NCBI GenBank assembly: GCA_033032175.1
Contig: CM065323.1
Coordinates: 2,604,001-2,668,000 of the forward strand
Length of the DNA: 64,000 nucleotides
Direction of reading: 5' to 3'
DNA from: Saturnia japonica
Taxonomy: Eukaryota; Arthropoda; Insecta; Lepidoptera; Saturniidae
Shown here: piece after piece, positions 44,300 to 55,545 of the stretch
Numbering within the stretch: the first letter of the stretch is position 1
Layout of the letters: each line of letters begins with the position of its first letter
Translations under genes and position numbers: made by a program
The notes under the pieces: model-generated
Seen by the model: the letters and a program-made list of their open reading frames with translations, nothing else
Told to the model about the DNA's origin: nothing
Databases searched by the model: none

Positions 44300-44430
44300 A
44301 CGCTGGCTGGTTTTCGCTGGGTGGTAGAACTCGATAATCGTAACAGATTTCATCGCGACCACGATACACTCACTATAGTGATATGCTTAGACTTATTGCG
44401 TTCCGGGATCAGCCGGTGTATATGATTTCG
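44300..44430 (+). repeat. Dispersed repeat, family H (partial)
   Basis: gggtggtagaactcgataat and tgcgttccgggatcagccgg, diverged. Confidence 0.45.
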
Positions 44431-44879
44431 GCTACAGCGACCAAACTCCATCTGTAAATGACTTATATCCAGTGTGGTGGTAACCACCACCACACACCAG
44501 GTGTGATAGTCTACTTTTGTAGAAAGAGTGGACTGTATATTTTTAAACTGGCTGGAAGTAGATACAACACAAAATAACCGCCAAATATGGTATACTATAA
44601 TTGGGATGAAGGCTCACTTACCTTTCGCCGCCGATGATTTCTATCCGGATGTTTCAATATCCAAATGCTTTAGTCCAAACGCTAAAACCGAAATATGTAT
44701 AGCACCTTTTCGTATGTACTATACAGTATACTGCCGAAACTTTGTAAACTGTGTCGTGAGACGTTAGCCGCCGCGCCGGTCTCTGTCCGAGTTCCACGCG
44801 CAAGGGACCAGTTATCTCCGTTTTTTATTGTAGGGGTAATTTAAAAAATAAAATAATTTTGCATACCCCCAACCAATTT

Positions 44880-45120
44880 ATGAGCCCGAACAACCGGTAT
44901 CGGTGTATATTTGGTAATCAGGCGGGGTAGGAGTCTGTTCCTGACTGGGTCGCGATGATCATGCATAGTGACTATTTTTTATTCTTCCCATTTCGGAATC
45001 AGCGAGAGTATAACCAGTTGCCCAGGGACTTGCAACGCGGCATGATAGCAACGACCGGTGATAAGTTACCGATATATTGGTGGTCGCCGTTATTTTCGGA
45101 TTATTAAGTGGTCACTACCA
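44880..45120 (+). repeat. Dispersed repeat, family H
   Basis: ctgggtcgcgatgatcatgc, gcggcatgatagcaacgacc and aagttaccgatatattggtg, immediately upstream of the Ty3/gypsy remnant. Confidence 0.6.
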
Positions 45121-45197
45121 GGCATAGTGTCATCACTTTAACAATAGAATTTTTAACATAAAGAGAAAGCTAACTTCAAAGATTTCGAAGAGTTTTT

Positions 45198-46751
45198 TTG
45201 TGTATCTTCGAATTTCAAAGATTAGGCGGGATTTTGATGCAATACCTAACTGACGGTAATTTGAAACCTATAGCTTATTTTAGTAGGGTGACAAGTAAAG
45301 AAGAGAAGCACTATCATAGTTATGTAGCTCGCTGGTGGCTGGCAATACAAGAGTTTGACCTTGAGATTGAGTATAGGCCAGGCCAAGGTATGAAGCACGT
45401 AGACGCGCTTAGTAGAAACCCCGTCACTAACACGATACTCATGATCGATAATTCAGATTGGTTACTAACTCTTCAGCTGCAGGATGATAATATTCAAAAT
45501 ATTATTTCTAGACTTCGTGATAATCCTGATCCTAACTTATTTGCAAATTACACTATTAAAGATAATATACTTTTTAGGAAAACCGTAGCTGGTGAGCGTT
45601 TTGTTATTCCAAAACTTGCAAAATACGGCCTACTACGGAACCTTCACGATCAAATAGGCCATCCCGGGTTCGAAAAATGTGAACGATCTATTAAGGCTCA
45701 GTTCTGTTTTGAGGGAATGACGAGATTCATAAGAAAATATGTAAACAGTTGTTTGCAATGTGCATTTAACAAAGGCAATTATGGTAGGTTGGAGGGTGAA
45801 CTACATCCAATTAACAAACCGGCCATACCTATGCATACGTTGCACGTTGACCATTTAGGTCCTTTTGCTAAAACCCGTAGAAGGAATACTTATGTTCTCG
45901 TAGTGATAGACGCTTTTACCAAATTTGTGTTCGCCCGACCTGCTAAAAATTGTGGTTCACTCGAGACTATTCGATTACTAAAAGAGATAATTATTCAGTT
46001 TGGTTATCCAGTTCGAATAATAACAGACAGGGGAAAAGCTTTTACGAGTAGGTATTTTAAACAGTTTGCCGAAGAAACTCAATTTAAACATATTTTGAAC
46101 ACAATAGCTAGCCCTCGTTCTAATGGTCAAGTTGAACGGGTTAATCGTACTTTGTTAAACGGCCTCAATACTATGTCGGAAAGCGAATGCACCTGGGACG
46201 ATAAGCTGAATGACGTAGTATGGGGAATTAATAACACAACAAACGCAACAACTGGCTTCTCACCGTTTAATCTTATGTTTGGCCACAAAAACTCTCGTTA
46301 TCCGTCATTTCCTTCAGGCGCAGCTTCAACCTCTGAAGATCAACTTAATGAACTACAGGCTAATCGGGAAACTGCGAAGTTTCGCATTGATAAAAATATG
46401 AGCACCATGAAAAAACAATTCGATAAAAAACATAAACAGTGTATTAGGTACACTGTAGGTCAATTAGTTCTCTGGAAAGGAGGTGTAGCTAGAGATGCCG
46501 TGACTGGTGTTACTAAAAAACTTAACGGGTTATACACGGGCCCTTACAAAGTATGCAAAGCGGAGAGCTCGTTAGACAGATACACTATCTCAAGTATAAA
46601 GGGTATGAAGGGCTATAGGAAGTTTAGTGCAGTAGTTCGCGGAGAGAGCCTTCGACCTTACAAACCGACTCTATCTGAAGGTGATAGTTCAGGGAGTGAC
46701 CGAGAAGTATATAGGGACGCTTTAGTTCACATGAATCATAAATGTATCTAA
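45198..46751 (+). pseudogene. Ty3/gypsy pol fragment: RNase H remnant and integrase
   Basis: A 517-residue open frame with a non-ATG opening. The recognisable pol starts at RLGGILMQYLTDGNLKPIA (8-26). RNase H sequence runs to HYHSY (38-42) and then jumps directly to VARWWLAIQEFDLEIEYRPG, so the segment between them, including acidic catalytic residues, is lost in frame. Integrase follows. The zinc-binding HHCC set is at H150/H155/C185/C188. The DD35E triad is D218 (HVDHLGPF), D277 (IITDRGK) and E313 (NGQVERVNR), with exactly 35 residues between the last two. A GPY-type C-terminal module (NGLYTGPYKV) is present. The integrase frame is remarkably free of stops. The fragment lacks RT and gag, so it cannot transpose alone. 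Confidence 0.9.
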
Positions 46752-46794
46752 TTGAGGTATAACATCTTTTGTAATTCACGCTTAATACAATTAT

Positions 46795-47180
46795 TCAAGA
46801 CGGCTGTGTGATCAAGTCTATGTAGGTGTAGGTAAATAAAGACGGCTGTGTGATCAATTCTATGTAGGTGAATAAAGACGGCTGTGTGATCAAGTCTATG
46901 TAGGTGAATAAAGACGGCTGTGTGATCAAGTCTATGTAGGTGAATAAAGACGGCTGTGTGATCAAGTCTATGTAGGTGAATAAAGACGGCTGTGTGATCA
47001 AGTCTATGTAGGTGAATAAAGACGGCTGTGTGATCAAGTCTATGTAGGTGAATAAAGACGCCTGTGTGATCAAGTCTATGTAGGTGACGGCTGTGTGATC
47101 AAGTCTATGTAGGTGAATAAAGACGGCTGTGTGATCAAGTCTATGTAGGTGAATAAAGACGGCCGAGTGATCAAGTTTAT
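46795..47180 (+). repeat. 36-bp minisatellite, about 11 copies
   Basis: The tandem unit AATAAAGACGGCTGTGTGAT plus CAAGTCTATGTAGGTG (36 bp) is repeated about eleven times with few differences; one unit is 6 bp shorter (near 47085) and the last is diverged. It lies in the 3' untranslated part of the Ty3/gypsy remnant, between the pol stop and the LTR. Each complete unit carries an AATAAA. The minus-strand open frame across it is an artefact of the period being divisible by three. Confidence 0.95.
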
Positions 47181-47508
47181 TTGTAATAACCACCGCGTGA
47201 TTGGGCTTTACATTTATCCAGAATTTTTAAAATCCACATTTTAAAACAAATTACTGCTGTACAATTGTTTTCAGGACTACGGGTCGGGTGCTCAAGAACA
47301 GAATACGGGCCGCGGGACGCGGCCTATACAGGATGGCCGAATGTTAGCAAGTAACACATAAGCGCCCAGAGATTGTGATTTATAATAATTACTCGCAGTG
47401 TTATCCTAGTTATTTACCTATACCTTATTATTATACATTAATTTTATATAAAGCGGGTAGGACTGCGATTATTTTGATATAAAAGCGGGTAGGTCAAGCC
47501 TTGATGTA

Positions 47509-48796
47509 CTCTCGGGAAGTGGTTTAACGAGTGGCGTATAGCCGTTAATCCCTCGAAGAGCGCCGCGATGCTCTTCGATGCGGATTCGTCACAGATACCG
47601 TGGAAGCTTAAACCTGTTAAGCTCTACGATAATCCGATTCCGTATGTAAGAGAGACCAAATATCTAGGGGTAACCCTAGATAGTAGGCTCTCTTTTAGAC
47701 CCCACATCCGTAAGGTTAGGAACAGGGCCGCGTGGGTCCTGGGCCGGTTGCATCCTCTGTTGTGTTCGGTGAGTAAAATGTCCACGCGACATAAGCTCAC
47801 GCTCTACAAGACGTGTATTCGACCAATTTTGACATACAGTTGCGCCGTGTTCGCACATATGTCCGAGTCGAGTTTCAAACGGTTACAATCGATACAGAAT
47901 AGGTTCCTCTATCGTCTCACCGGGGCCCCGTGGTATGTTCGAAGCGTAGATCTCCATAGAGATATGGAGCTTCCTTCGATACATGCCTACGTTAAACAGC
48001 TCTCCCGTTCGTATTTCGACGCCGCGTCGAACCACGCGAATCCGTTAATAAAAACAGCCGCCACTTATGTTCCGGCACCCACGGACATCCGGTGCAAACG
48101 CCGGCCGCGCAATATTTTTATTGATCCCGACGATCACATCGAAAATTCGAATAAATATTACACATCCGTCTCTCCAAACAGAGCGTGCCAGCGCCCACGC
48201 CCGCGTAACCACCGTTCTCTCCGCAGAGGGCGGGCGGTCAATTTCGCTCCAGCACACCCGTCACGTCCACCCTCTCTAGCGGTAACCCAAGCCTAGGTCC
48301 GTTCCTCGGTGTGAAACCCTTGGGTCAGGCAACCGCCCGCGCGATACAAGTGACACTGTACGTGCATCACTTAGCTACCTACATACAACACTACACACGT
48401 ATGAACATACACACGTGCACACCACACAGGTACATAGGTTCTGTGAGGGACCTTTTTTTTTCTTTTTTTACGCTAGTTAGTTAGCGCTAGTTAGTGTAGA
48501 AACATTCCGATTATTGAATACACATACGCGCGGTTCCTTCCTTCCTCCCAGGAGGAAGGGAACGTGCCTATGTGTATATTTAGTTAGCTCGAATCGTAGG
48601 TGTAGGGATTCGAATAGATCGCGACCTATTGCGAACGCGACGACCGCCCGAGCCGAGGTCCGGCCACTTTGGCACCCTCGTGCGAGTCGTCCACAAAACT
48701 TTCGCGGCTGAGTGCCCTCTGCGCTCGCCCCCAAGTCCGGTGAAGCTGTAAAAGCCGCAGCGGCTTTAGGGCCCCTAAGGCTAACAGTGTAGTCAG

Positions 48797-48870
<74 letters not shown>
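47509..48870 (+). mobile_element. Jockey retrotransposon, 5'-truncated recent copy
   Basis: About 1.36 kb matching the 3' part of the element at 7753-12939 with only a handful of differences by eye. It begins inside the RT domain at LGKWFNEWRIAVNPSKS, keeps the C-terminal ORF2 frame to its stop at 48296, the 3' UTR, and a 70-base poly(A) tail (48801-48870). A 13-bp target-site duplication AAGCCTTGATGTA flanks it (47496-47508; repeated at about 48870-48882, the first A merging with the tail). It lies inside the 3' LTR of the Ty3/gypsy remnant. Confidence 0.95.
47511..48296 (+). pseudogene. Jockey ORF2 C-terminal fragment
   Basis: The open frame corresponds to roughly the last 260 residues of the ORF2 at 8314-11208, starting just after the catalytic YADD block and ending in the same RPPSLAVTQA. 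Differences from the long copy are few; for example, V replaces E in the segment PIPYVRETKYLG and S replaces L in LSRSYFD. It cannot be functional because the endonuclease and the RT catalytic core are missing. Confidence 0.9.
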
Positions 48871-48872
<2 letters not shown>

Positions 48873-49190
48873 CCTTGATGTATTCATTCGTGAAAGTAAC
48901 CTCTTAGACAACGATACTCTGTCTGAATAAACCACGAATATTAAAGTATTAGACTATTATTCCACAAGACCCACAAGTTTTAACAGTAACCTCCTTATTT
49001 TTTTGAAGTCAGATAAAAAAATTAGGTACTTATGTTATTAAACTCACAATGACCCCTAAGTTATATCCAAGCTAAGTCAATATCTTATTCATATTCTATT
49101 TCAATGAGACTTAATTTTTATTTATATTTACACAGTTAAGCAATCAGACCTCAATTATCGACGCTGTTAAACAAAGTCGTACTAAAAAAT

Positions 49191-49470
49191 TGTGAGCATA
49201 GATATTCAAGGTCAAATTCCCGTAATTGGCCCTTGAAAATTTGAAATAAATCGATGAGCATAGGATATTCAATAGAAATAAAATTGTGAGCATTTATATT
49301 GAAGATGTAATTTCCGCAAAAATTAACCCATAAAAATTTGAAATAATTTTGTGAACATAGACGTTCAAGGTGAAATTTCCGTAATTAGGCCTTAAAAATT
49401 TGAAATAATTTTGTGAACATAGATATTCAAGGAGAAATTTCCGTAATTGGCCCTTAAAGATTTGAAATAC
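49191..49470 (+). repeat. 62-bp tandem repeat, about 4.5 copies
   Basis: The unit runs from tgtgaacatagatattcaag to aaaaatttgaaataattt and includes ggtgaaatttccgtaattgg. The last two units are most alike and the first two are degenerate. It ends in a GC-rich patch at about 49485-49560. Confidence 0.85.
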
Positions 49471-50839
49471 GTATTCTGTAGGAATATTCCCCTCGGGAGG
49501 GCGAAGTTCCACGGCGACGGTTCGCGCGGAGGGGCGTCCATCATGCAACTCGCGAATGGTTCCATGAGGACCGCTAAGCCCTGATGTATGTAAGTGCTGT
49601 ATGGACCGATGCTTCTCTACTAAGTTTAAGAGAACTTGGTATGTAGCATTTCAATAAGTTATTTTATTCAGCTTATTTTTTACTCATAGATGTTAGTGAT
49701 AAATTAACCATTTTGATACCTGATAGTGGTAAATTCATATAAAAGTCCTGTATACAAGTTGGTAACAATGTAACTTAGGCCATCAATTCTCGCCTCAGCA
49801 AGCATCCTTGAAGAACTACAAAAACTCAGCAGCTTAGAGAAAGCTCTAAAAAGCGTTATTTTTAATTTTTCTTTACACCTAGCAAATATACAGATCAGCA
49901 TATTACATCGAATAGCCAACACCCTACGTTCTCTTTCAATATCCAGGTCATCAGTGACTCAGTGATCAGTGATATTTCGACAGATGCAATGAAATAGCGA
50001 GTCTGAATAAAAATACTGATTTTCTTTACGGAGGCTAGCTTCCATAAAATTATTTTGAATTTATATTAATAAATTAAATAGAACTCAATAACTGCGATCC
50101 CAAAATATTAAAGTCGTATAATTCGCAGCAAAATAAAATCACATATTTTCTATGCAGAAATAATTATTAATACTATGGTTAAAATTTGCAGTTGCATAGT
50201 TTTCATTTTGTGTAAATGAAATAAAGACTTGCAGTTTCCACTCTGTTGACTCTTTAGTTATGAATGAATTGCTCTGGTTGGGATAACAATCTTGTAACAT
50301 TTATTATATTGTAAAATGATATTTATGTAGATTCCATATTATTTTAATTATTAAACTCATTTTCTTTAAGTTTTGTATTTATATCTGATTAACAAAGGTT
50401 TCTTTTAGACGTCTTATAAATTGTTAATGATCTAACTGTTTAAAACTTTGCTCATAGTTGAATAATATCTCGATTGTTTATTCTCTATTATTACAGCAAT
50501 AAATCTGAAAAAATTACATCGTCTTTTCTCATACGATCATGCCCAATACATGGCATGTAATAAGAAATTCTAGGTAGATGTATAAGGTTCTTAAATTTCA
50601 CCTTTTTATTTTTTGGGTCTTCGGATGATTTTAGTTTCAGTGTTGAATTTTGCAGGGAAATATTCTGACCTCTCAGAACTCATACTCCATGTAATTATTT
50701 CAAATGAAGAAATTTTATTAATAATAAAAATAAAGTTATGACAGATAAAATCCCTCCAAAAACTCAAGAGGAAATACGATTCACATCTAACTGGATGACA
50801 GATGAAGTCCGCTTTAAAGGAAGTTCTACTGTCTACAAA

Positions 50840-50930
50840 AGTAAACGGGCATTAGAGAGAGACTTAAGAAAGTATGGATGAATTGCATGAAGAATGATAT
50901 GATATGTAAAGGAAATTCTTTATAAATATG
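50840..50930 (+). pseudogene. Short reverse-transcriptase C-terminal relic
   Basis: The frame RERLKKVWMNCMKNDMICKG resembles the RPKKRWMD-type tail of RTE-like reverse transcriptases. Only about 30 codons, so the call is weak. Confidence 0.35.
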
Positions 50931-51041
50931 ATTATTATGGAGTAGGAAATATATTACAAGCAGTAAAGTAGTAAATATGCCATTACACAAAGATTACTGA
51001 GGTTTCCTCATGTCAAACAGCATACAAGCTGTGTATATATC

Positions 51042-51088
51042 ACGCAGGCACACACACGCACACAAAAACATAAAACGCACGCGCACAT
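51042..51088 (+). repeat. CA-rich microsatellite
   Basis: Interrupted CA/CACG run. Confidence 0.65.
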
Positions 51089-51300
51089 ACTGTTATCTGT
51101 AGATTGAGAGTTAGAAATCATGTAATTGTATATTGGGGAAGACAGTGTTACCTGAGACACAGGTTATTATACCTAGTTCAGGTGACAGGGTTCAGCCACA
51201 CTTGATGTATTACATTGTTTAAAATAAATGATTAATATTATGATTATGTTTATTAAAGATGTAAGTAATAAGGTGAAAGATGACAATAGAAAGTGAAATA

Positions 51301-51332
51301 CAAGGTGTCCAGAAAGGGTATCGGGTATTTGT
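51301..51332 (+). repeat. Left TIR of DD41D element
   Basis: 32 bp, an exact reverse complement of 52569-52600; starts CAAGGTGTCC next to TA. Confidence 0.97.
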
Positions 51333-51407
51333 AAGTTCAATGAAACAAAAATTATTTGTATGCAATAAAAAAGTTTATTGTTTATTATTAGCATATGAAT
51401 TGGAGAA

Positions 51408-52484
51408 TTATTTGGAAAATATGATGTTATCCAAATGATGACCGTTACGTTGCTGGCACTCTTCTAAACGGAAACGAAGATTGGCGATAACACGTTGACA
51501 CATAGCTATCGATATTGCTGCCATTTCTGACCTGATGTTTTGCTTTAACTGGGTTAGATTCGTCGGATTGTTTTGATAAACCTTACTTTTAAGGTATCCC
51601 CATGCAAAATAGTCAAGCGGGCTAAGGTCGGGGCTTCTGGGAGGCCAGTTGATGTTACCCCTTCGCGAAATGACTTTATTAGGGAATAATTCGTTAACAA
51701 CTTCCATTGAGTCATTTGAGGTATGGCAAGTGGCCCCATCTTGCTGGAACCACGTTCTTGAGTTGAAACCTGCAAACTCCTGCAACTCTGGGACCAAAAA
51801 ATTTCGCAACATATCGCAATAACGGTCACTATTCACATTAATTGCTCGGCCTCGTTGATCTTCATGAAAATAAGGACCAATTATGCCTTTAGCAGACATA
51901 GCGGCCCAAACAACGACCTTTGCGCTATGCAGGGGTCGTTCATGCTTTCGTCTCGGATTCTCCACTGCTCAGTACCGACAATTCTGCTTATTAACATGAC
52001 CATTCAGGTGAAAATTTGCTTCGTCACTGATCAGTATGTTGTTAAAGTTGTTAAATCGCTGCAGCATTTCGTTCGCAAAATTCAATCGATTATCATAGTC
52101 CGTATCCTTCAATTCTTGAACCAATTGAATTTTATAGGCTTTTAGATGTAAGTCTTTCTTTAAAATCGAATAAGACGATTTTTTGATGTTCAACGCTTGG
52201 CTTCGCTTTCGGATGGATAAAGACGGATTTTGACGAACCGACGCCTCAACTTCTTCAATTGTTTCTTCATCGCGAACTGAACAAGGACGACCAGAGTTTT
52301 GAATTTTAACTGTCGCACCTGTATTCTCGAACATCCTGATCCATTTCTTAATGCTATCGTCACTTGGCGCGTGGCGTGTACGATATTCCGCACGATAGAG
52401 ACGTTGAGCAGTCACTATTGAATCACCATTACGATAATACGCTCGTACGCAAAATGCGCGATGCGTCCCCGAGTACTGTTCCAT
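51408..52484 (-). pseudogene. DD41D mariner-family transposase, one premature stop
   Basis: It runs from ATG (52482-52484) to a stop at 51408, 358 codons, broken only by a TGA at 51969-51971 after residue 171; the same frame continues beyond it. The N-terminal half holds helix-turn-helix DNA-binding regions (RAFCVRAYYRNGDSIVTAQR; DDSIKKWIRMFENTG) and a GRPCSV linker. The catalytic acidic residues are D in ILISDEANFH, D in WFQQDGATCHTS and a third D in SPDLSPLDYFAWG. Counting from the second to the third D gives 41 residues between, which places it in the DD41D group (the rosa type) rather than classical mariner DD34D. The stop falls shortly after the first catalytic Asp, so the protein as encoded would be inactive. 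Confidence 0.92.
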
Positions 52485-52568
52485 CGTGACTAAAACTCCA
52501 CAAAATGGCGGACGCCACGAACCCCTCCCCGCACCCTTTAGACGCCCCGTTTCGAATATGGCGCGAAA

Positions 52569-52600
52569 ACAAATACCCGATACCCTTTCTGGACACCTTG
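52569..52600 (+). repeat. Right TIR of DD41D element
   Basis: 32 bp, exact inverted match to the left TIR; followed by TA at 52601-52602. Confidence 0.97.
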
Positions 52601-52602
52601 TA

Positions 52603-54448
52603 TATTGTGTTGACTATATTTAAGTGTGATAACGAAAACATTTTCCAATGAAATTCTGATCTTCAACCTTTGAATAAAGCAGAATATTTTAACACGTATA
52701 TTCATATAATCGAATAACTCCGTTAGGTTTCCCATAAAACTGTCGAGAGGTATGCGAAGTAGTATAAATCTGGGGATTTATTATTTCGCTTTCCGAGAAC
52801 CGATTTCAGCCAGTTTTCCATACGGAATTGCATGCACGAGATACCGGATGAAACCAGATGAAACTGGCTCCAAGGAAACAACAAAACTGATTTAACTTTC
52901 GCAGTAATAGTTTCTGCGGCAAGACCAGGTCACCGGATGGTTTATTCTAAGGTGCGAGACGTCCTACAACGATACAAATTCAATTTTGAAACGTTACCAT
53001 TCAGCTATTGTATTGTAATATAGTCTATTTCCTAAAGCCAAATATTTTGAAGTACCATGACATCTCTTACAAGTAATAAAATTGAAGTATCTGTTTGTAC
53101 TATCAAAATAGCTTTTTATTAAGTGCATTTATGAAAGTATAATATAGTGTACCTTTAACAAAAAAAAATTGTCTGTATCTCTGTCTGTTTATTCCGGGTA
53201 ATCTCCGAAGTGGTTGAATCGATTTTGACGGGTGTATCACCGTGGAAATCTGATATTATAAGGAATAAATTAGGCTAATTTTATTTTATAAAAATAATTA
53301 GGGTTCTGCACAAAAAAGAATCAATTTTTGCTGGATGCTTAAATGGCTTACGCTGAAGCAACCTACAATAAGTATTTTTATTATTAACATAACCGGGACC
53401 GGGCTAGCATGATTCGCACGTGTGCGCATGCGTGTCGCGCGATTGCAGTCGCGGGCAGAGCTCATAAATTATATAATGCCCACATCTGTATCCGCACTCG
53501 TATCTAAAATCCTTAATAAAAGTGATTCCGACTGGCAGACAATGCACATTTTAAATTGGTGGATCCAGAAGCATAAAATTTTGCGAGAGAATTCCTTATA
53601 TAAACTAAATAATCACAAAGTAAAGATTTTTGAAAATTTATCTCCAAATGGGATCAAAAACTGAATGATTCCTGAGATAAAACCGATTGGAAATCTCATT
53701 GGTCACGCTGCAGGTGTGTTGATAAATTCATAATGAAAAAATGTTACGAAACAATAATTGATTCAAACTGAGATGAATATTTTAATCTTCATATTTTTAT
53801 ATGATAAACCATTTTATTTATAATATTGTCGTAGTATTATTGTTGTATAAAATAGAGATAATTAATATTCGTCTATTGTTTTTAAATACATATTTTAAAA
53901 ATATAAACCCCATAAAGTTTCTGCTAATTCCAGGAAATCATCTCGAAATGATTTCATAATGATAAATACCAATAATATCGATTTATTATCGACTCGTTTC
54001 CATAAAAACACGGTGCACTCTCAACGGAATACAAGAACGAGCAGCAGCAAAGATTGTTGTTTCAACTTCTTGTAAAATACACAACTTAATCTGTCTTAAG
54101 TGACTTTGATCGATGTGTTACTACTTTTATATAATTTACTTTATGAATATTCCTTTGTAATTTACTACTCCGTAACTATTTATGGACTACTAGCTTTTGC
54201 TTCAGTTACGTCTTTGATAAAGATATTATCTTCTAACAAAAGCATGTCTTGATTGTTTTTGAATATGTCGAGAATATGAATATAGTAATTACATTGCTGT
54301 GATGGCAACGACCTCGCTTTCCAGGAACAGTAATATTTCAAACACCCTGGCTAGATTTAGCTGCAACCTGATTGATAACAAACAGAAGCGAATTGATAAG
54401 GCACCGTTGATAATTCCTTTTGAAGCTGATAAAACTCTTACATTTTTT
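52603..54448. other. AT-rich interval right of DD41D element
   Basis: No gene or named repeat. An 80-codon frame at 53422-53664 has no recognisable domain. Confidence 0.4.
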
Positions 54449-54459
54449 ATAGTTTTTAC

Positions 54460-54999
54460 GGTCTCGCCACGTCCGCCCTCTTTAGCGGCATCCCAAGCCT
54501 AGGTCCGTTTCTCGGTGTGAAGCCCTTGGGTCAGGCAGCCACCCGCCCGATACAAGTGACACTATACGTGCAGCACTTAGCTACCCACATACAAACATCA
54601 CACACATATGTTACATACGCGCATAACTCACATGTATATATAGGTTCTGTGAGGAACCTTTTTTTTCTTTTTTTGCGCTAGTTAGTGTAGAAAAACTTTT
54701 CCGATCACTTCCTCCTGCTCCTCCCAGGAGGAGGGGAACATGCATATGAGTATATTATGTTAGTTAGCTCGAATTTACGAAAAGGGAATTAGTCAGATCG
54801 CGACTTATTTGCAATCTCGACAACCGCCCAAGCCGAGGTCCGGCCAATTTGGCACCCTTGTGCGCAAGTTGTCCAAAAAACTTTCGCGGCTGAGTGCCCT
54901 AGGCGCTCGCCCCCAAGTCCGGTGAAGCTTGTAAAAGCCGTTAGAGGCTCCAGGGACCCTAAGTCTAACAGTATAGTTAGCTCTAAAAAAAAAAAAAAA
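54460..54999 (+). mobile_element. Jockey 3' fragment, older copy
   Basis: A diverged copy of the 3' end of the Jockey element. It opens with the last ORF2 codons (SLAASQA then stop), then the 3' UTR with the GGAGGAG hairpin and a 15-base poly(A). Flanking ATAGTTTTTAC (54449-54459) and ATAGCTTTTAC (55002-55012) differ by one base and fit a target-site duplication. Short tail and divergence point to an older insertion. Confidence 0.88.
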
Positions 55000-55309
55000 T
55001 AATAGCTTTTACAATACAACATTATGATTATTTCCATTAAGCGCTTTTTGAATTAATTCCTCGCAAAATTATACAGTTGTAACATCTATTAAATTTATCA
55101 GAGATAGATATATCTACTTCAAAAGTATTCATCAAAGGAACAATACTATACAACTATGTAAATACGCGTCCGATGTAATAAAATTAATTACCAGACAATT
55201 TTAAGTGGACTTCAATCAGCGCTTCATTGGCTTTCAGTAATACGATCGATGACCTTTAAAAGGAAGCAGTCAGAACAAGTGACCTCTATAGATGTTTATT
55301 TCTCTCGTA

Positions 55310-55545
55310 GCTGTTTTTATCCGACTGCAAATAAAGGGGGAGGTTTTCAATTCCAAGGCATTTTTTTCTGGTTAGTCATCCATAACTTCTTTGTTTATGA
55401 AACGATTTGGATGATTATTTTATTGTTGGAAGAGCGGTCTCATTTGGATTGGTTGGGATTGAACATTAAACTTCGAAGAGACATCAGTCAACTCCTCAAA
55501 AGCATTGAAGGTGATTTACTTTTCTGTTAAAAGTTGTCTTGTTCA
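55310..55545 (+). repeat. Dispersed repeat, family D
   Basis: Blocks ccgactgcaaataaaggggg, ttctttgtttatgaaacgat and gcattgaaggtgatttactt in family order. Confidence 0.62.

Larger units (their letters stand above)
45213..48985 (+). mobile_element. Ty3/gypsy retrotransposon remnant, 5'-truncated, with interrupted 3' LTR
   Basis: It begins abruptly inside the RNase H region of pol (LGGILMQ), runs through integrase to a stop at 46749-46751, then an untranslated stretch with a 36-bp minisatellite (about 46800-47180), then a 3' LTR starting TGTTA at 47342 and ending TAACA at 48985. The LTR is split by the Jockey insertion; without it the LTR would be about 270 bp. No 5' LTR, gag, protease or RT was found upstream, so this is a 5'-deleted copy. 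Confidence 0.85.
47342..48985 (+). repeat. 3' LTR of Ty3/gypsy remnant, split by Jockey
   Basis: The LTR halves are 47342-47508 and 48883-48985. The termini are the inverted pair TGTTA...TAACA. A poly(A) signal AATAAA lies at 48926-48931. The sequence CAGGATGGCCGAA just upstream of 47342 stands where a polypurine tract would be, but it is not purine-pure. No second LTR copy is present for comparison. Confidence 0.7.
49561..51298. other. AT-rich, mostly unassigned
   Basis: Apart from a weak reverse-transcriptase relic at 50840-50930 and the CA microsatellite, nothing recognised. Confidence 0.4.
51301..52600 (-). mobile_element. Mariner-superfamily DNA transposon, DD41D type
   Basis: A 1300-bp element with perfect 32-bp terminal inverted repeats (51301-51332 and 52569-52600, starting CAAGGTGTCCAGAAAGGG), flanked by TA on both sides (51299-51300 and 52601-52602), the standard mariner target duplication. 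One transposase gene fills the interior on the minus strand. Perfect TIRs and a single internal stop suggest a fairly young copy that could still be mobilised by an active transposase elsewhere. Confidence 0.95.

Noticed and set aside
46795..47193. 132-codon minus-strand frame; also considered as a CRISPR-like array
   Set aside because: A 36-bp head-to-tail minisatellite without spacers; the frame persists because 36 is a multiple of three.
8000..48900. Possible giant inverted duplication joining the Jockey and tRNA pairs
   Set aside because: Flanks of the tRNA copies and of the Jockey copies do not match each other; the Jockey copies have their own target duplications, so these are independent events.
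53422..53664. 80-codon + strand frame
   Set aside because: No recognisable domain and AT-rich codons; not supported as a gene.
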